The translations under genes were made by a program, and so were the position numbers. From contig NZ_RBEE01000023.1 in NCBI RefSeq assembly GCF_003725795.1, positions 496,001 through 560,000 of the forward strand: DNA of 64,000 nucleotides. Direction: 5' to 3'. The DNA is from Pedobacter jejuensis (GTDB lineage Bacteria > Bacteroidota > Bacteroidia > Sphingobacteriales > Sphingobacteriaceae). Shown here piece by piece: positions 37,101 through 45,291 of the stretch (positions are counted from its first letter, which is position 1; each line of letters begins with the position of its first letter). Below the pieces are notes generated by a model. It did no database searches, was not told where the DNA came from, and saw nothing but the letters and a program-made list of their open reading frames with translations.

Positions 37101-38626
37101 CGCTTGGATAAAATTGCCAGCGGCGTATCTGTTCCCATCGAACCAATTGGTTCTTTGGCTTCAATAGCCATCGGCTTAAGCAATAAATCGATGTCTTCGC
37201 GGCTGTAACCGAATACTTGTTGATATTTAAAAATAGATTCGGCTGAAAGTCCGGTAAACATTACCCGAGGCTCAGGCAATTCCTCTAATCTGATTTGATA
37301 TTGATTTATCCAGTCGGCATAAGGGCTTTTGCCACAAACTTGCTGTTTAATTTCTTCATCGCTAATGATTCTACCCTGCTCCATATCCACAACGAACATT
37401 TTACCAGGAGTTAAGCGACCTTTTTCGATAATGGTGCTTTGATCAATTGCCAAAGCTCCTGCTTCTGACGCCATAATAACCCTGTCATCAGATGTAATTG
37501 CATAACGCGAAGGACGCAGACCATTACGATCTAAAGTTGCACCGATTAACTTTCCGTCTGTAAATGCAATAGCCGCCGGTCCATCCCAAGGTTCCATTAA
37601 AGTTGCGTGGAATTCGTAAAAGGCCTTTTTAACCGGATCCATGTCTTCATTACCATCCCAAGCCTCAGGTACAAGCATCATTAATACATGTGGTAAGGTT
37701 CTACCTGCATGAAGCAATAATTCAATTACATTATCTAAACAGCCTGAATCAGAGTTTGTTTCATCAATTACAGGAAGCAACATATCCAGTTCTTCTGGAG
37801 TAAAGTATGCCGATGCAAATGATTTAACGCCAGCTCTAAACCAGTTTAAATTACCCTGTAAAGTATTGATTTCTCCATTGTGCGCAATGAAGCGGAAAGG
37901 CTGAGCCAATCGCCAAGATGGAAAAGTATTTGTAGCAAATCGCGAATGCACCAAGCCTAAAGCAGATACCATTCGTTTATCACTTAAATCTTTAAAATAG
38001 GTACGAACCTGTAGCGATGTTAACTGACCTTTATATATTATGGTTTGCGCCGATAGTGATACGATATAAAAATCTTTGCCGCCATGTACCGTATTAACAA
38101 TAAGCTTGATTAGGTAATTTTTAAAAATATAGAGTTTTCGTTCAAAATCGGCCCCTGGCGCTACTGCATAAGGTCGGGCGATAAATACCTGTTCAATTTC
38201 CGGTTCAACAGAAAGTGCCATATTACCAATATCTGTCGTATCAGTATCAACCTTTCTAAAACCTAAAATCTCTAAACCAAGTTTTTCTGCAGCACGATAA
38301 ATAAGCTCACGGCATTCTTCTCTCGACCTAATATCTTTAGGTAAAAAAAGCATACCAACGCCATAATTATTGGTTGCAGGTAAACTAAAACCTGCTTTTA
38401 AACATTCATCATAAAAAAATTCGTGGGGAATTTGAATCATAATTCCAGCGCCATCTCCTGTGTTCGGTTCAGCTCCACAAGCGCCTCTATGATCTAAATT
38501 TTCTAAAATAGTAAGTGCATCAGAGATGATTTGATGCGATTTTCGCCCTTTCACATGCGCAACAAACCCAATGCCGCAGGCATCGTGTTCAAATTGCGCA
38601 TCGTACAATCCACTGTTTGGTTCCAT
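34127..38626 (-). CDS. gltB: Glutamate synthase large (alpha) subunit
   Basis: From ATG 38626 the protein has 1499 aa. The glutaminase nucleophile is Cys17 in [10 protein letters not shown], implying a 16-residue propeptide; the 15 extra residues of the longer frame are not needed. The order is class II glutaminase, central domain, FMN-binding synthase domain ([55 protein letters not shown]) with the 3Fe-4S Cys motif [19 protein letters not shown], and the C-terminal beta-helix. Together with gltD it assimilates ammonia via glutamine. Confidence 0.97.
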   Translation of the reverse strand: [1499 protein letters not shown]

Positions 38627-39005
38627 TCTTTGCTCGTTAGTTGTTAGTGTATAGGAAACACTAAGATACAAAAAACGAAGTGTAGATTACAGACTTGCTA
38701 TAATTTTTGAAACAATTTTAGTTTTTAAGCAAAAAATAAACATCAGAATAAAATAATTTCAATTTATGCATGCTTTAATTACGAATTTAGTAATGAATAA
38801 TTTTTGATAAAAACAGTATTATATCACTGATTTTATTGCTAAATCGATTTATCCTTTTCACATCTATATATCATATTTGAAACCACAATCATTCCCCAAT
38901 AAAAAAAAATATTTGTTCAGAAGGTGATAATTTACCTAAATCAAAATTTATTAAATTACTAATCAGCGATATAGCAGTTATCCCCAAAAAATTAATAAAA
39001 TGCAT

Positions 39006-39035
39006 TTTGCAAAGCAACATCTTTTCCTACCTTTG
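39006..39035 (+). promoter_or_regulatory. Bacteroidota-type promoter upstream of the transaldolase gene
   Basis: The -33 box TTTG (39006-39009) and -7 box TACCTTTG (39028-39035) are separated by 18 nt, matching the phylum's TTTG-N19-TANNTTTG consensus closely. Transcription would start near 39040, giving a leader of about 190 nt. Confidence 0.6.
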
Positions 39036-39039
39036 TGCC

Positions 39040-39145
39040 GGGCAAGTCTTTTACGACCAGCTCCCTTTGAACTCCCCCAGGGCGGGAACGAAGCAAGGGT
39101 AGAAGGTTGTAGCGGTGCGATAGAAGGTGCTTGCCCTTTTTTTAT
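39040..39145 (+). promoter_or_regulatory. Terminator-like hairpin in the transaldolase leader
   Basis: GGGCAAG (39040-39046) can pair with CTTGCCC (39130-39136), which is followed at once by TTTTTTTATTTTCTTT. A second inverted pair, ctcccccaggg and cccctggaggggg, lies inside and beyond it. The layout is that of an attenuator or of an inserted repeat with a terminator end. Confidence 0.4.
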
Positions 39146-39228
39146 TTTCTTTAATCCCCTGGAGGGGGAATTAAATTCTTCAGGGTTTAAACTATCAAAC
39201 TCGATTACTCATTTAAGAATTTATAAAC

Positions 39229-39888
39229 ATGAAATTTTTTATTGACACAGCTAACCTTGAGCAAATTAAGGAAGCACAGGATTTAGGCATTTTAGATGGC
39301 GTAACCACCAACCCAAGCCTTATGGCGAAAGAAGGTATTACCGGCGAACAAAATGTTATTAACCACTATAAAGCCATTTGCGATATCGTTGATGACAATG
39401 TTAGTGCAGAGGTTATTTCTACAACTTATGATGAAATCATTAAAGAAGGTGAAGCACTAGTTGCATTAAACCCGAAAATTGTTGTAAAAGTTCCGATGAT
39501 TAAAGATGGTGTAAAAGCCATAAAATACTTTTCATCGAAAGGAATTAAAACAAACTGTACATTGATTTTCTCTGCCGGACAAGCTTTATTCGCAGCAAAA
39601 GCAGGAGCAACTTATGTTTCTCCATTTTTGGGTCGTTTAGATGATATTTCTAGTGATGGTTTGGTATTGATTGAAGATATCAGAACTATTTTTGATAATT
39701 ACGGTTACGAAACTCAAATTTTAGCAGCGTCTATCCGCGGACCATTACATATCGTAAACTGTGCTAAATTAGGTGCTGATGTAATTACAGCTCCATTAGC
39801 AGCAATTGCCGGTTTATTAAAACATCCTTTAACTGATAGCGGTTTAGCAACATTTTTAGCTGACCACGCTAAAGCAGCAGGAAAATAA
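39229..39888 (+). CDS. Transaldolase / fructose-6-phosphate aldolase (TalC/FSA type)
   Basis: A 219-aa protein of the short TalB/TalC subfamily: [29 protein letters not shown], Schiff-base Lys87 in [41 protein letters not shown] and [12 protein letters not shown]. It either moves a dihydroxyacetone unit between sugar phosphates in the pentose phosphate pathway or cleaves fructose 6-phosphate; short members cannot be split by eye. The start is fixed by the invariant MKFFIDTA. It has its own promoter and a long leader. Confidence 0.93.
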   Translation: MKFFIDTANLEQIKEAQDLGILDGVTTNPSLMAKEGITGEQNVINHYKAICDIVDDNVSAEVISTTYDEIIKEGEALVALNPKIVVKVPMIKDGVKAIKYFSSKGIKTNCTLIFSAGQALFAAKAGATYVSPFLGRLDDISSDGLVLIEDIRTIFDNYGYETQILAASIRGPLHIVNCAKLGADVITAPLAAIAGLLKHPLTDSGLATFLADHAKAAGK

Positions 39889-39891
39889 AAT

Positions 39892-40025
39892 AGAGTTAAT
39901 GGAAGATGGAATAATGGGAGATGGAAAATGGGTAAATTGCTCAAAATATTTTCATCTTCCATCCTCTATCTTCCCTTTTACAACTTCCATCTTCCATTCA
40001 CCCACATTTTCCATTATCCATCTAA
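39892..40025. repeat. Purine/pyrimidine-rich gaagatgga / tccatcttc repeats
   Basis: Units of ggaagatgga and ggagatggaaaatgg on the left (39900-39935) face several tccatcttcc-type units on the right (39955-40020). They can fold into long imperfect hairpins between two convergent genes and may help terminate transcription. Confidence 0.55.
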
Positions 40026-40029
40026 CATT

Positions 40030-40524
40030 TTACATTAAAAGGGCTTCTTTTATTTTTTCGTAGCTGATTTGTTCATCTGGCTCAATTAAAAACCCCTTAA
40101 CTCCTGCCCCATTTGCAGCTTCAACATCACGTGGTTTATCACCAATCATAATCGACAATGCTGGATCAATTTCATACATATCAATGGCATCTAATAACAT
40201 ACCTGATTTTGGTTTGCGGCATTTGCATTCTCCACCAACAGTTGGGTGATGGGGACAGTAATAAAAGCCAGCAATATCAGCCCCTTTTGCAACAAAAGCA
40301 TTTCTCAACATTTGATGCATAATTGCCAATTCTTGCTCAGTATATCTTTTTAACGCAATGCCACCTTGGTTGGTTATCACGATAAGTAGATATCCTTCAT
40401 CATAAAACTTCTTTAGCACAGGAATTTGGTAATCAAGAATTTTAAAGTCTTCAACACGACAGATATAATCATTTATTTCGTGATTTAATACGCCATCACG
40501 ATCGAGAAAAATAGCTTTATTCAT
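40030..40524 (-). CDS. HAD-IIIA phosphatase, GmhB-like (heptose bisphosphate phosphatase)
   Basis: A 164-aa HAD phosphatase. The nucleophile and acid/base Asp are D8 and D10 in FLDRDGVLNHEI; Thr is in VITNQGGI; the late Asp is in IMIGDKPRDVEAANGAG. The zinc-binding loop YCPHHPTVGGECKCRKPK is the mark of D-glycero-D-manno-heptose-1,7-bisphosphate phosphatase (GmhB) and histidinol-phosphatase relatives. In a Gram-negative this points to LPS heptose synthesis, although other bisphosphate sugars are possible. It has no linked heptose genes here. Confidence 0.88.
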   Translation of the reverse strand: MNKAIFLDRDGVLNHEINDYICRVEDFKILDYQIPVLKKFYDEGYLLIVITNQGGIALKRYTEQELAIMHQMLRNAFVAKGADIAGFYYCPHHPTVGGECKCRKPKSGMLLDAIDMYEIDPALSIMIGDKPRDVEAANGAGVKGFLIEPDEQISYEKIKEALLM

Positions 40525-40616
40525 AAGTTTATTATACGGAATTGGGGTAGAGCATCAATAAATGGCTCAAGATTTCCTCAAAATAAAGAAAAATTAACGG
40601 GATTGTAAGGGGATGA

Positions 40617-41903
40617 CTAATTTAAGTTTAACCCTACTTTATGTCCTTTAATGGCAAAATATAAGATAAAAAGGTAACATGGCATTACCGTAACAAAATA
40701 TGCCAATTGAAAATCGAGGTGCAGATGGTCCTTTATAAATGCATAGAGCAATGGCCAAAGCGCACCACCAGAAATACCCATAATCATAATTGCAGAACCT
40801 GTTTTTGTAAATTTACCAAGATGGCTTATTCCTAATGGAAATATCGCAGGCCACATTAATGAATTGGCTAAACCCAATAAAGCAATAAAAATTACAGATG
40901 TATAACCTGTTGTTAAATAAGCTATAATAGTAAAAATTAAACCTAGAATGGCACAAATTCTTAAGGCAAACTGTTGAGAAATGTATTTTGGTATTGCAAT
41001 TATACCAACGATATAACCAACTAACATACTACCCAACGTTAAAGATGTAAAGTATTTACTAATATCGGCACTGATGCCTAAAGCTTTACCATAAACACCA
41101 ATAATATCACCCGCCATTACTTCTGCAGCCACATAAACAAAAATGCAAAGGGCGCCTAAAAACAAGTGTGGAAACTGAAATATGCTTGTATGTTTAACTA
41201 CTTCGCCTTTACTATCGTCTATAACATCTTCTTCAACATTTACCTCAGGCAAATCTGTAAATTTAATTACCAAAGCAAAAAGGCAGAAAACAATAGCAAG
41301 AACGATGTAAGGCATATTTACTCGACCTAAAACATCATTCAGTAATTGTTCTTTTGCAATTCCCGTTGCTAACTCGATCTTCTTTTCTATAACGGAAGCA
41401 TTTTTAAGAAACAGCGTTCCCATGATAAATGGAACTATAATCCCGGCAAACTTATTGCAAATACCCGCTATGCTAATGCGTTTGGCTGCACTTTCTAGCG
41501 GACCAATAATGGTTAAGTATGGATTTGAAGCAGTTTGGAGTAAGGCTAATGCCGCACCTTGCACAAAAATACCAGTTAAAAATAAACCGAATGTTCTGGT
41601 TTGCGCTGCCGGAATAAAAATTAACGAACCTATACCTAATACGATTAAACCCGATATAATTCCATTTTTAAAACCAATTTTTTTTAATATCCACGATGAT
41701 GGTAAAGCCAGGAAAAAATACGCCATATAAGAAGCGAATGTTACCAGAAATGCTTGAATATCTGATAAGCCAAAAGACAATTTAAAGAACGGAATTAGTG
41801 TTCCATTTGCCCAAGTTACAAATCCGAAGATAAAAAATAGTGCACAAATGATAATCAAAGGCTTAGGTCCTCTAGATAGACCATTATTTAAGGGAATAGA
41901 CAT
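40617..41903 (-). CDS. Sugar:H+ symporter, FHS (FucP-like) family MFS
   Basis: A 428-aa 12-segment transporter. The start region PLIIICALFFIFGFVTWANGTLIPFFKLSFGLSDIQAFLVTFASYMAYF is characteristic of FucP/GlcP family members, including the Asn-Gly and Asp/Gln residues of the substrate cavity. Other typical pieces are GAALALLQTASNPYLTIIGPLESAAKRISIAG and MWPAIFPLGISHLGKFTKTGSAIMIMGISGGALWPLL. The likely substrate is fucose, glucose or galactose; neighbours do not decide. It stands alone. Confidence 0.9.
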   Translation of the reverse strand: MSIPLNNGLSRGPKPLIIICALFFIFGFVTWANGTLIPFFKLSFGLSDIQAFLVTFASYMAYFFLALPSSWILKKIGFKNGIISGLIVLGIGSLIFIPAAQTRTFGLFLTGIFVQGAALALLQTASNPYLTIIGPLESAAKRISIAGICNKFAGIIVPFIMGTLFLKNASVIEKKIELATGIAKEQLLNDVLGRVNMPYIVLAIVFCLFALVIKFTDLPEVNVEEDVIDDSKGEVVKHTSIFQFPHLFLGALCIFVYVAAEVMAGDIIGVYGKALGISADISKYFTSLTLGSMLVGYIVGIIAIPKYISQQFALRICAILGLIFTIIAYLTTGYTSVIFIALLGLANSLMWPAIFPLGISHLGKFTKTGSAIMIMGISGGALWPLLYAFIKDHLHLDFQLAYFVTVMPCYLFILYFAIKGHKVGLNLN

Positions 41904-42185
41904 AAAAAATTTGCTTGGTTTTTATTGATAAAGCCAAACTAATAAAAATATTTATGAATTTAAGTATCAAACGTTTGCGTAATTTCAAAATCTATTGATT
42001 TGGAGCCCTAATTTACTCCAATTTTCAATTAATCTAGACTTTCTATACGTTTTAAAATTATCTCTATATCTATTGGGACTGATTTGCATGAATAGCACGT
42101 GATTAAGTATATATTATGTACAATGTCAAAAAAGAACAATTATCACACTATATATCAACAAAATACCATAATTATTTAATATTTA
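41904..42185. other. AT-rich intergenic region before tRNA-Lys
   Basis: Apart from the tRNA promoter at its right end I see only AT-rich sequence, including a small TTGGAG / CTCCAA inverted pair near 42000. No gene is visible. Confidence 0.45.
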
Positions 42186-42217
42186 TTTGCAGCAAAAGCA
42201 TTAGAACCCTATATTTG
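42186..42217 (+). promoter_or_regulatory. Promoter of tRNA-Lys
   Basis: TTTG at 42186-42189 and TATATTTG at 42210-42217, with a 20-nt spacer, match the phylum's -33/-7 consensus exactly. The tRNA starts about 40 nt downstream. Confidence 0.8.
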
Positions 42218-42257
42218 CACCACTTTAAAGAAAACGGCAACGTCAACCTTAAAAGTT

Positions 42258-42330
42258 GATTCCGTAGCTCAGCTGGTAGAGCATTACACTTTTAATGTAG
42301 TGGTCCTGGGTTCGAATCCCAGCGGGATCA
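42258..42330 (+). tRNA. tRNA-Lys (anticodon TTT)
   Basis: A 73-nt cloverleaf. The acceptor arms are GATTCCG and CGGGATC with discriminator A, the D arm is GCTCAGCTGGTAGAGC, the anticodon arm ACACT-TTTAA-TGT gives anticodon TTT, and the T arm is CTGGGTTCGAATCCCAG. CCA is not encoded. An integrase gene begins 246 bp downstream in the same orientation, so the 3' end of this tRNA is the probable integration site of the adjacent island. Confidence 0.97.
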
Positions 42331-42354
42331 CAAGATTCAATATAAAAACGACAC

Positions 42355-42388
42355 AAAACCCTGCAAATCAGATGATTGCAGGGTTTTT
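42355..42388 (+). terminator. Terminator after tRNA-Lys
   Basis: The stem AAAACCCTGCAA / TTGCAGGGTTTT has a 9-nt loop and is followed by TTTTGTTTTT. Confidence 0.85.
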
Positions 42389-42433
42389 GTTTTTAGGGAA
42401 AATACCAAAATATACACCAATTCTCATAAAAGT

Positions 42434-42482
42434 GGTGAGTGATTCGGTGAGTAGTTTTGAAAAATTTTATGACTCACCGAAT
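42434..42482. repeat. Inverted and direct repeats next to the integrase gene
   Basis: ATTCGGTGAGT (42442-42452) is repeated in inverse as ACTCACCGAAT (42472-42482), and GGTGAGT occurs twice in direct order at 42434 and 42446. Positions between a tRNA and an integrase gene suggest integrase or excisionase arm-binding sites, or an operator for int. Confidence 0.5.
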
Positions 42483-42576
42483 AAGTTATAACTAATTGTA
42501 TAACAACTAGTTCAGTAACTGTACATCTTGTAAACGTCATTCTGCAAAGCTAAGTTTGTTTAACTAAAATCATTGA

Positions 42577-43797
42577 ATGATGAAAACTAATTTTAGCCTG
42601 CTCTTCTACATGAAGAAGCAAAAGAACTACACCAAGGGCATTGCCCCTATCTACATGCGCATTACCGTCAATGGAAAACGGGCAGAATCTGCAACTGGCA
42701 GATACTGCGAACCTGAACGCTGGAACTCGAAATCTGGAAGATCTATCGGCACAAAAGAGGATTCCAGATTATTGAATTCATTTTTAGACCAACTGCAAAA
42801 TATGGTCTATGAGGCACATGGCGAACTTCTCAAATCTGGGTATGTAATTACGGCTGAGTCCATAAAAAACAGGTTTATGGGCAGGGAAGATAAATCACTA
42901 ACGCTTTTACAGGCAATTACAGAGCATAATCAAAAAGTTGAAGCCCTTGTGGGAAAGGAATTTGTACAGGGAACGCTCAACAGGTACAAGGTACTTAAAA
43001 AGCACTTGGAGATTTTTTTGTCATTCAAATATGATGTTAGAGACCTTGACATGCGGAACGTTGACATTGCCTTCCTGAATGAGTTTGACTACTATCTAAG
43101 GTCTGAGAAATCCTGTGCCAACAACTATACGGTAAAAATGATCAAGAACCTCGGCAAGATCATCAATATCAGCTTAGAAAATGGACAAATTCACACAAAT
43201 CCATTTGCGTTCTACAAAGGAAGAACCAAAAAGGTAGACCGCTATTTTCTCAATCAGGAAGAAATACAGATAATAGCGAACAAGAAATTTACTTCTGAAA
43301 GGTTGGATATGATTAGGGACGTATTTCTTTTCTGCTGTTTTACGGGGCTTGCCTATGCCGACGTACAAAAATTACAGCACTCCCATATCAGTAAGGGCTT
43401 TGATGGCGAACGCTGGATCATCAAGAACCGCCAAAAAACCAATATCAGGTCTGCCATACCATTGTTGCCCTCTGCCGTTAACATTATCGAAAAGTATAAA
43501 AATCACCCCGTGTGCTTAAATAAGGGTTTGGTGCTTCCCGTACCGAGTAATCAAAAAATGAATGAATACCTGAAGGAAATTGAGGATAGATGTGAAATCG
43601 GCAAAAAACTTACCTCGCACATTGCTCGCCACACTTTTGCCACAACCGTAACACTCCTGAACGGAGTACCGATTGAAAGCGTATCGCAGATGCTCGGACA
43701 TACCAATATCCGAACAACCCAGCATTATGCCAAGATCCTTGACATAAAAGTTGGTGCAGATATGGCGCTGTTGAAAAATAAATTGGCAGTTATTTAA
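42577..43797 (+). CDS. Tyrosine recombinase/integrase of the island
   Basis: A 406-aa Bacteroidota-type integrase. The N-terminal arm-binding part (MKKQKNYTKGIAPIYMRITVNGKRAESATGRYCEPERWNSKSG) and SAM-like core-binding domain are typical. The catalytic domain has the first Arg in FLFCCFTGLAYADVQKL region, HIARHTFATT (H-x-x-R), and the Tyr nucleophile in GHTNIRTTQHYAKI. It should integrate and, with a helper, excise the island at the tRNA-Lys 3' end. The first codon is one of two adjacent ATGs. It reads away from the tRNA. Confidence 0.95.
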   Translation: MMKTNFSLLFYMKKQKNYTKGIAPIYMRITVNGKRAESATGRYCEPERWNSKSGRSIGTKEDSRLLNSFLDQLQNMVYEAHGELLKSGYVITAESIKNRFMGREDKSLTLLQAITEHNQKVEALVGKEFVQGTLNRYKVLKKHLEIFLSFKYDVRDLDMRNVDIAFLNEFDYYLRSEKSCANNYTVKMIKNLGKIINISLENGQIHTNPFAFYKGRTKKVDRYFLNQEEIQIIANKKFTSERLDMIRDVFLFCCFTGLAYADVQKLQHSHISKGFDGERWIIKNRQKTNIRSAIPLLPSAVNIIEKYKNHPVCLNKGLVLPVPSNQKMNEYLKEIEDRCEIGKKLTSHIARHTFATTVTLLNGVPIESVSQMLGHTNIRTTQHYAKILDIKVGADMALLKNKLAVI

Positions 43798-43867
43798 TAT
43801 TGAACCTAAATTTAAGCCAGTCATCCACAGGAATATTGAGCTTATTATTTACAAAAAATTAAAGAAT

Positions 43868-44410
43868 ATGAGTGGAGAAACAAACGGGTTATTAATTCCT
43901 GATGAGGTTATAATGAATAAAATCTATTATATCAGGGGACAAAAAGTTATGCTGGACAGCGATCTGGCAGAATTGTACGGGGTAGAAACCAGAAGATTGA
44001 ACGAACAGGTGGCAAGGAATGCAGACAGGTTTCCCCAAGATTTTATGTTTCGATTAAATGAAAATGAGTTTGAAAGTTTGATGTCGCAATTTGCGACATC
44101 AAAGCGAGGGGGTAGAAGAAAGCTACCCTATATGTTTTCTGAACACGGTGTCTTAATGCTTTCTAGCATATTGAACAGCAAACAGGCAATTCAGGTCAAC
44201 ATACAGGTAATGCGTATATTTACCAGAATCCGCCAAATGTTCGTGGACAATACAGAAATCCGTTTAGATATTGAAAAAATCAAGAATAAACTAGACAATC
44301 AGGACAAGAACATGGAAATAGTATTCAAGTATCTTGACGAACTACTTGAAAAACAGGAACGCCCCAATCCTCCAAGAAAACGCATTGGATTTAAGCCAGA
44401 TGATCTTTAA
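43868..44410 (+). CDS. ORF6N domain DNA-binding protein
   Basis: A 180-aa protein whose N-terminal 100 residues are an ORF6N domain: IYYIRGQKVMLDSDLAELYGVETRRLNEQVARNADRFPQDFMFRL, then RGGRRKLPYMFSEHGVLMLSSILNSKQAIQVNIQVMRIFTR. The C-terminal part is a coiled-coil-like helix (DIEKIKNKLDNQDKNMEIVFKYLDELLEKQ). ORF6N/KilA-N proteins are common in phages and mobile elements and are thought to bind DNA. A perfect 27-bp palindrome lies inside the coding sequence at 44077-44103. It follows the integrase gene by 70 bp. Confidence 0.88.
   Translation: MSGETNGLLIPDEVIMNKIYYIRGQKVMLDSDLAELYGVETRRLNEQVARNADRFPQDFMFRLNENEFESLMSQFATSKRGGRRKLPYMFSEHGVLMLSSILNSKQAIQVNIQVMRIFTRIRQMFVDNTEIRLDIEKIKNKLDNQDKNMEIVFKYLDELLEKQERPNPPRKRIGFKPDDL
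44077..44103. repeat. Perfect 27-bp palindrome inside the ORF6N gene
   Basis: The arms TTTGATGTCGCAA and TTGCGACATCAAA surround a single central T, with 13 of 13 pairs matching. It codes for residues in the segment SLMSQFATSK. Confidence 0.9.
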
Positions 44411-44445
44411 ATCATTTGGCTTTTCATTCTTTATAGGTGTCAACT

Positions 44446-45165
44446 TCAAATTTGTTTTTTAAAGCCCCAATCCAACCAAGCCAAGTAATCATCTACTAGA
44501 ACTTGTCCAATTTCCAATACTTCATAAACTTGTCGCCTTGAAATTTCAGAACCATGTGCTGCTGAATTTGAAATTCTAAAAATTACATTTATAAACTCAT
44601 ATTGTTTAGTGGTAATTGCTCCAAAATTTAACATCTTGGAAATAACTTTTGAAAGAGGTTCCTTTTCTTCCAATCGTATCTTAAAACCTTTAGCAAGATT
44701 TCTTAACATTAACTCGAAATCAATTCTTAATCCAACCAATGCAAGTCTTGGGTCAGTATTTGCAATATCTTTGTAATAAGAAAGATCAAGACCACTGGGT
44801 GATGGCCTTAAGCCGTTATCAATCATTTTTTTGTTTGCTTCACTTTCTAGTCTAATACTTTGAGTGTCGAGCAGATTTTGAACCTCAGGTTTACGTTCAA
44901 TTTTTATTTCGATCGCAAGTTCCTTAGCTTCTTTAATATCCTCCTCTATTGCTTCGAGGGACAACCCCCCTGGTAATTCAATCTTTTTAGCTCTATCGAT
45001 TAGTCTGAGTATTGCTTTCCTATAAATTAGAACAATAATAAACGTTATGAGTGGCCAAAAGATTGTGCCAATAAAATCAAAAATGATTTTCAACAATTCG
45101 TATTGTGAAATTGGGGGATTTGAGTCCATTGCTTCTGTCTTTTTTGAGAGTTGGGGAGCTAACAT
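44446..45165 (-). CDS. Membrane-anchored protein with HEPN/DUF4145-like C-terminus
   Basis: A 239-aa protein. One transmembrane helix (IIFDFIGTIFWPLITFIIVLIY, about 27-48) is followed by a Lys/Glu-rich coiled segment, and the C-terminal 110 residues (DPRLALVGLRIDFELMLRNLAKG...ITTKQYEFINVIFRISNSAAHGSEISRRQVYEVLEIGQVLVDDYLAWL) resemble DUF4145/HEPN four-helix domains. The R-x6-H motif is RISNSAAH. HEPN domains are often RNases or defence effectors. Membrane anchoring suggests a sensor or membrane-targeted effector. The start could also be the Met at residue 13. Function unknown. Confidence 0.6.
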   Translation of the reverse strand: MLAPQLSKKTEAMDSNPPISQYELLKIIFDFIGTIFWPLITFIIVLIYRKAILRLIDRAKKIELPGGLSLEAIEEDIKEAKELAIEIKIERKPEVQNLLDTQSIRLESEANKKMIDNGLRPSPSGLDLSYYKDIANTDPRLALVGLRIDFELMLRNLAKGFKIRLEEKEPLSKVISKMLNFGAITTKQYEFINVIFRISNSAAHGSEISRRQVYEVLEIGQVLVDDYLAWLDWGFKKQI

Positions 45166-45291
45166 ACAAAATTATCTAAACTTCTCCTCTAGATTGAATA
45201 AACTTGATATTTGTCCTATAAACGAATCGCTGTAATTTTGTTAACTTATTAACGAAAACATTGTTCCAATCTTTTTGGTAAACCACCGCTC

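Larger units (their letters stand above)
38672..39228. other. Intergenic region upstream of gltB and the transaldolase gene
   Basis: The left half (to about 38990) is AT-rich and should hold the gltB promoter, but I see no clear box. The right half holds a good plus-strand promoter and a GC-richer hairpin block described separately. No convincing gene lies here. Confidence 0.5.

Noticed and set aside
39000..39245. 81-codon ORF before the transaldolase
   Set aside because: It spans the leader hairpin block, has an odd composition and runs into the transaldolase start in another frame.
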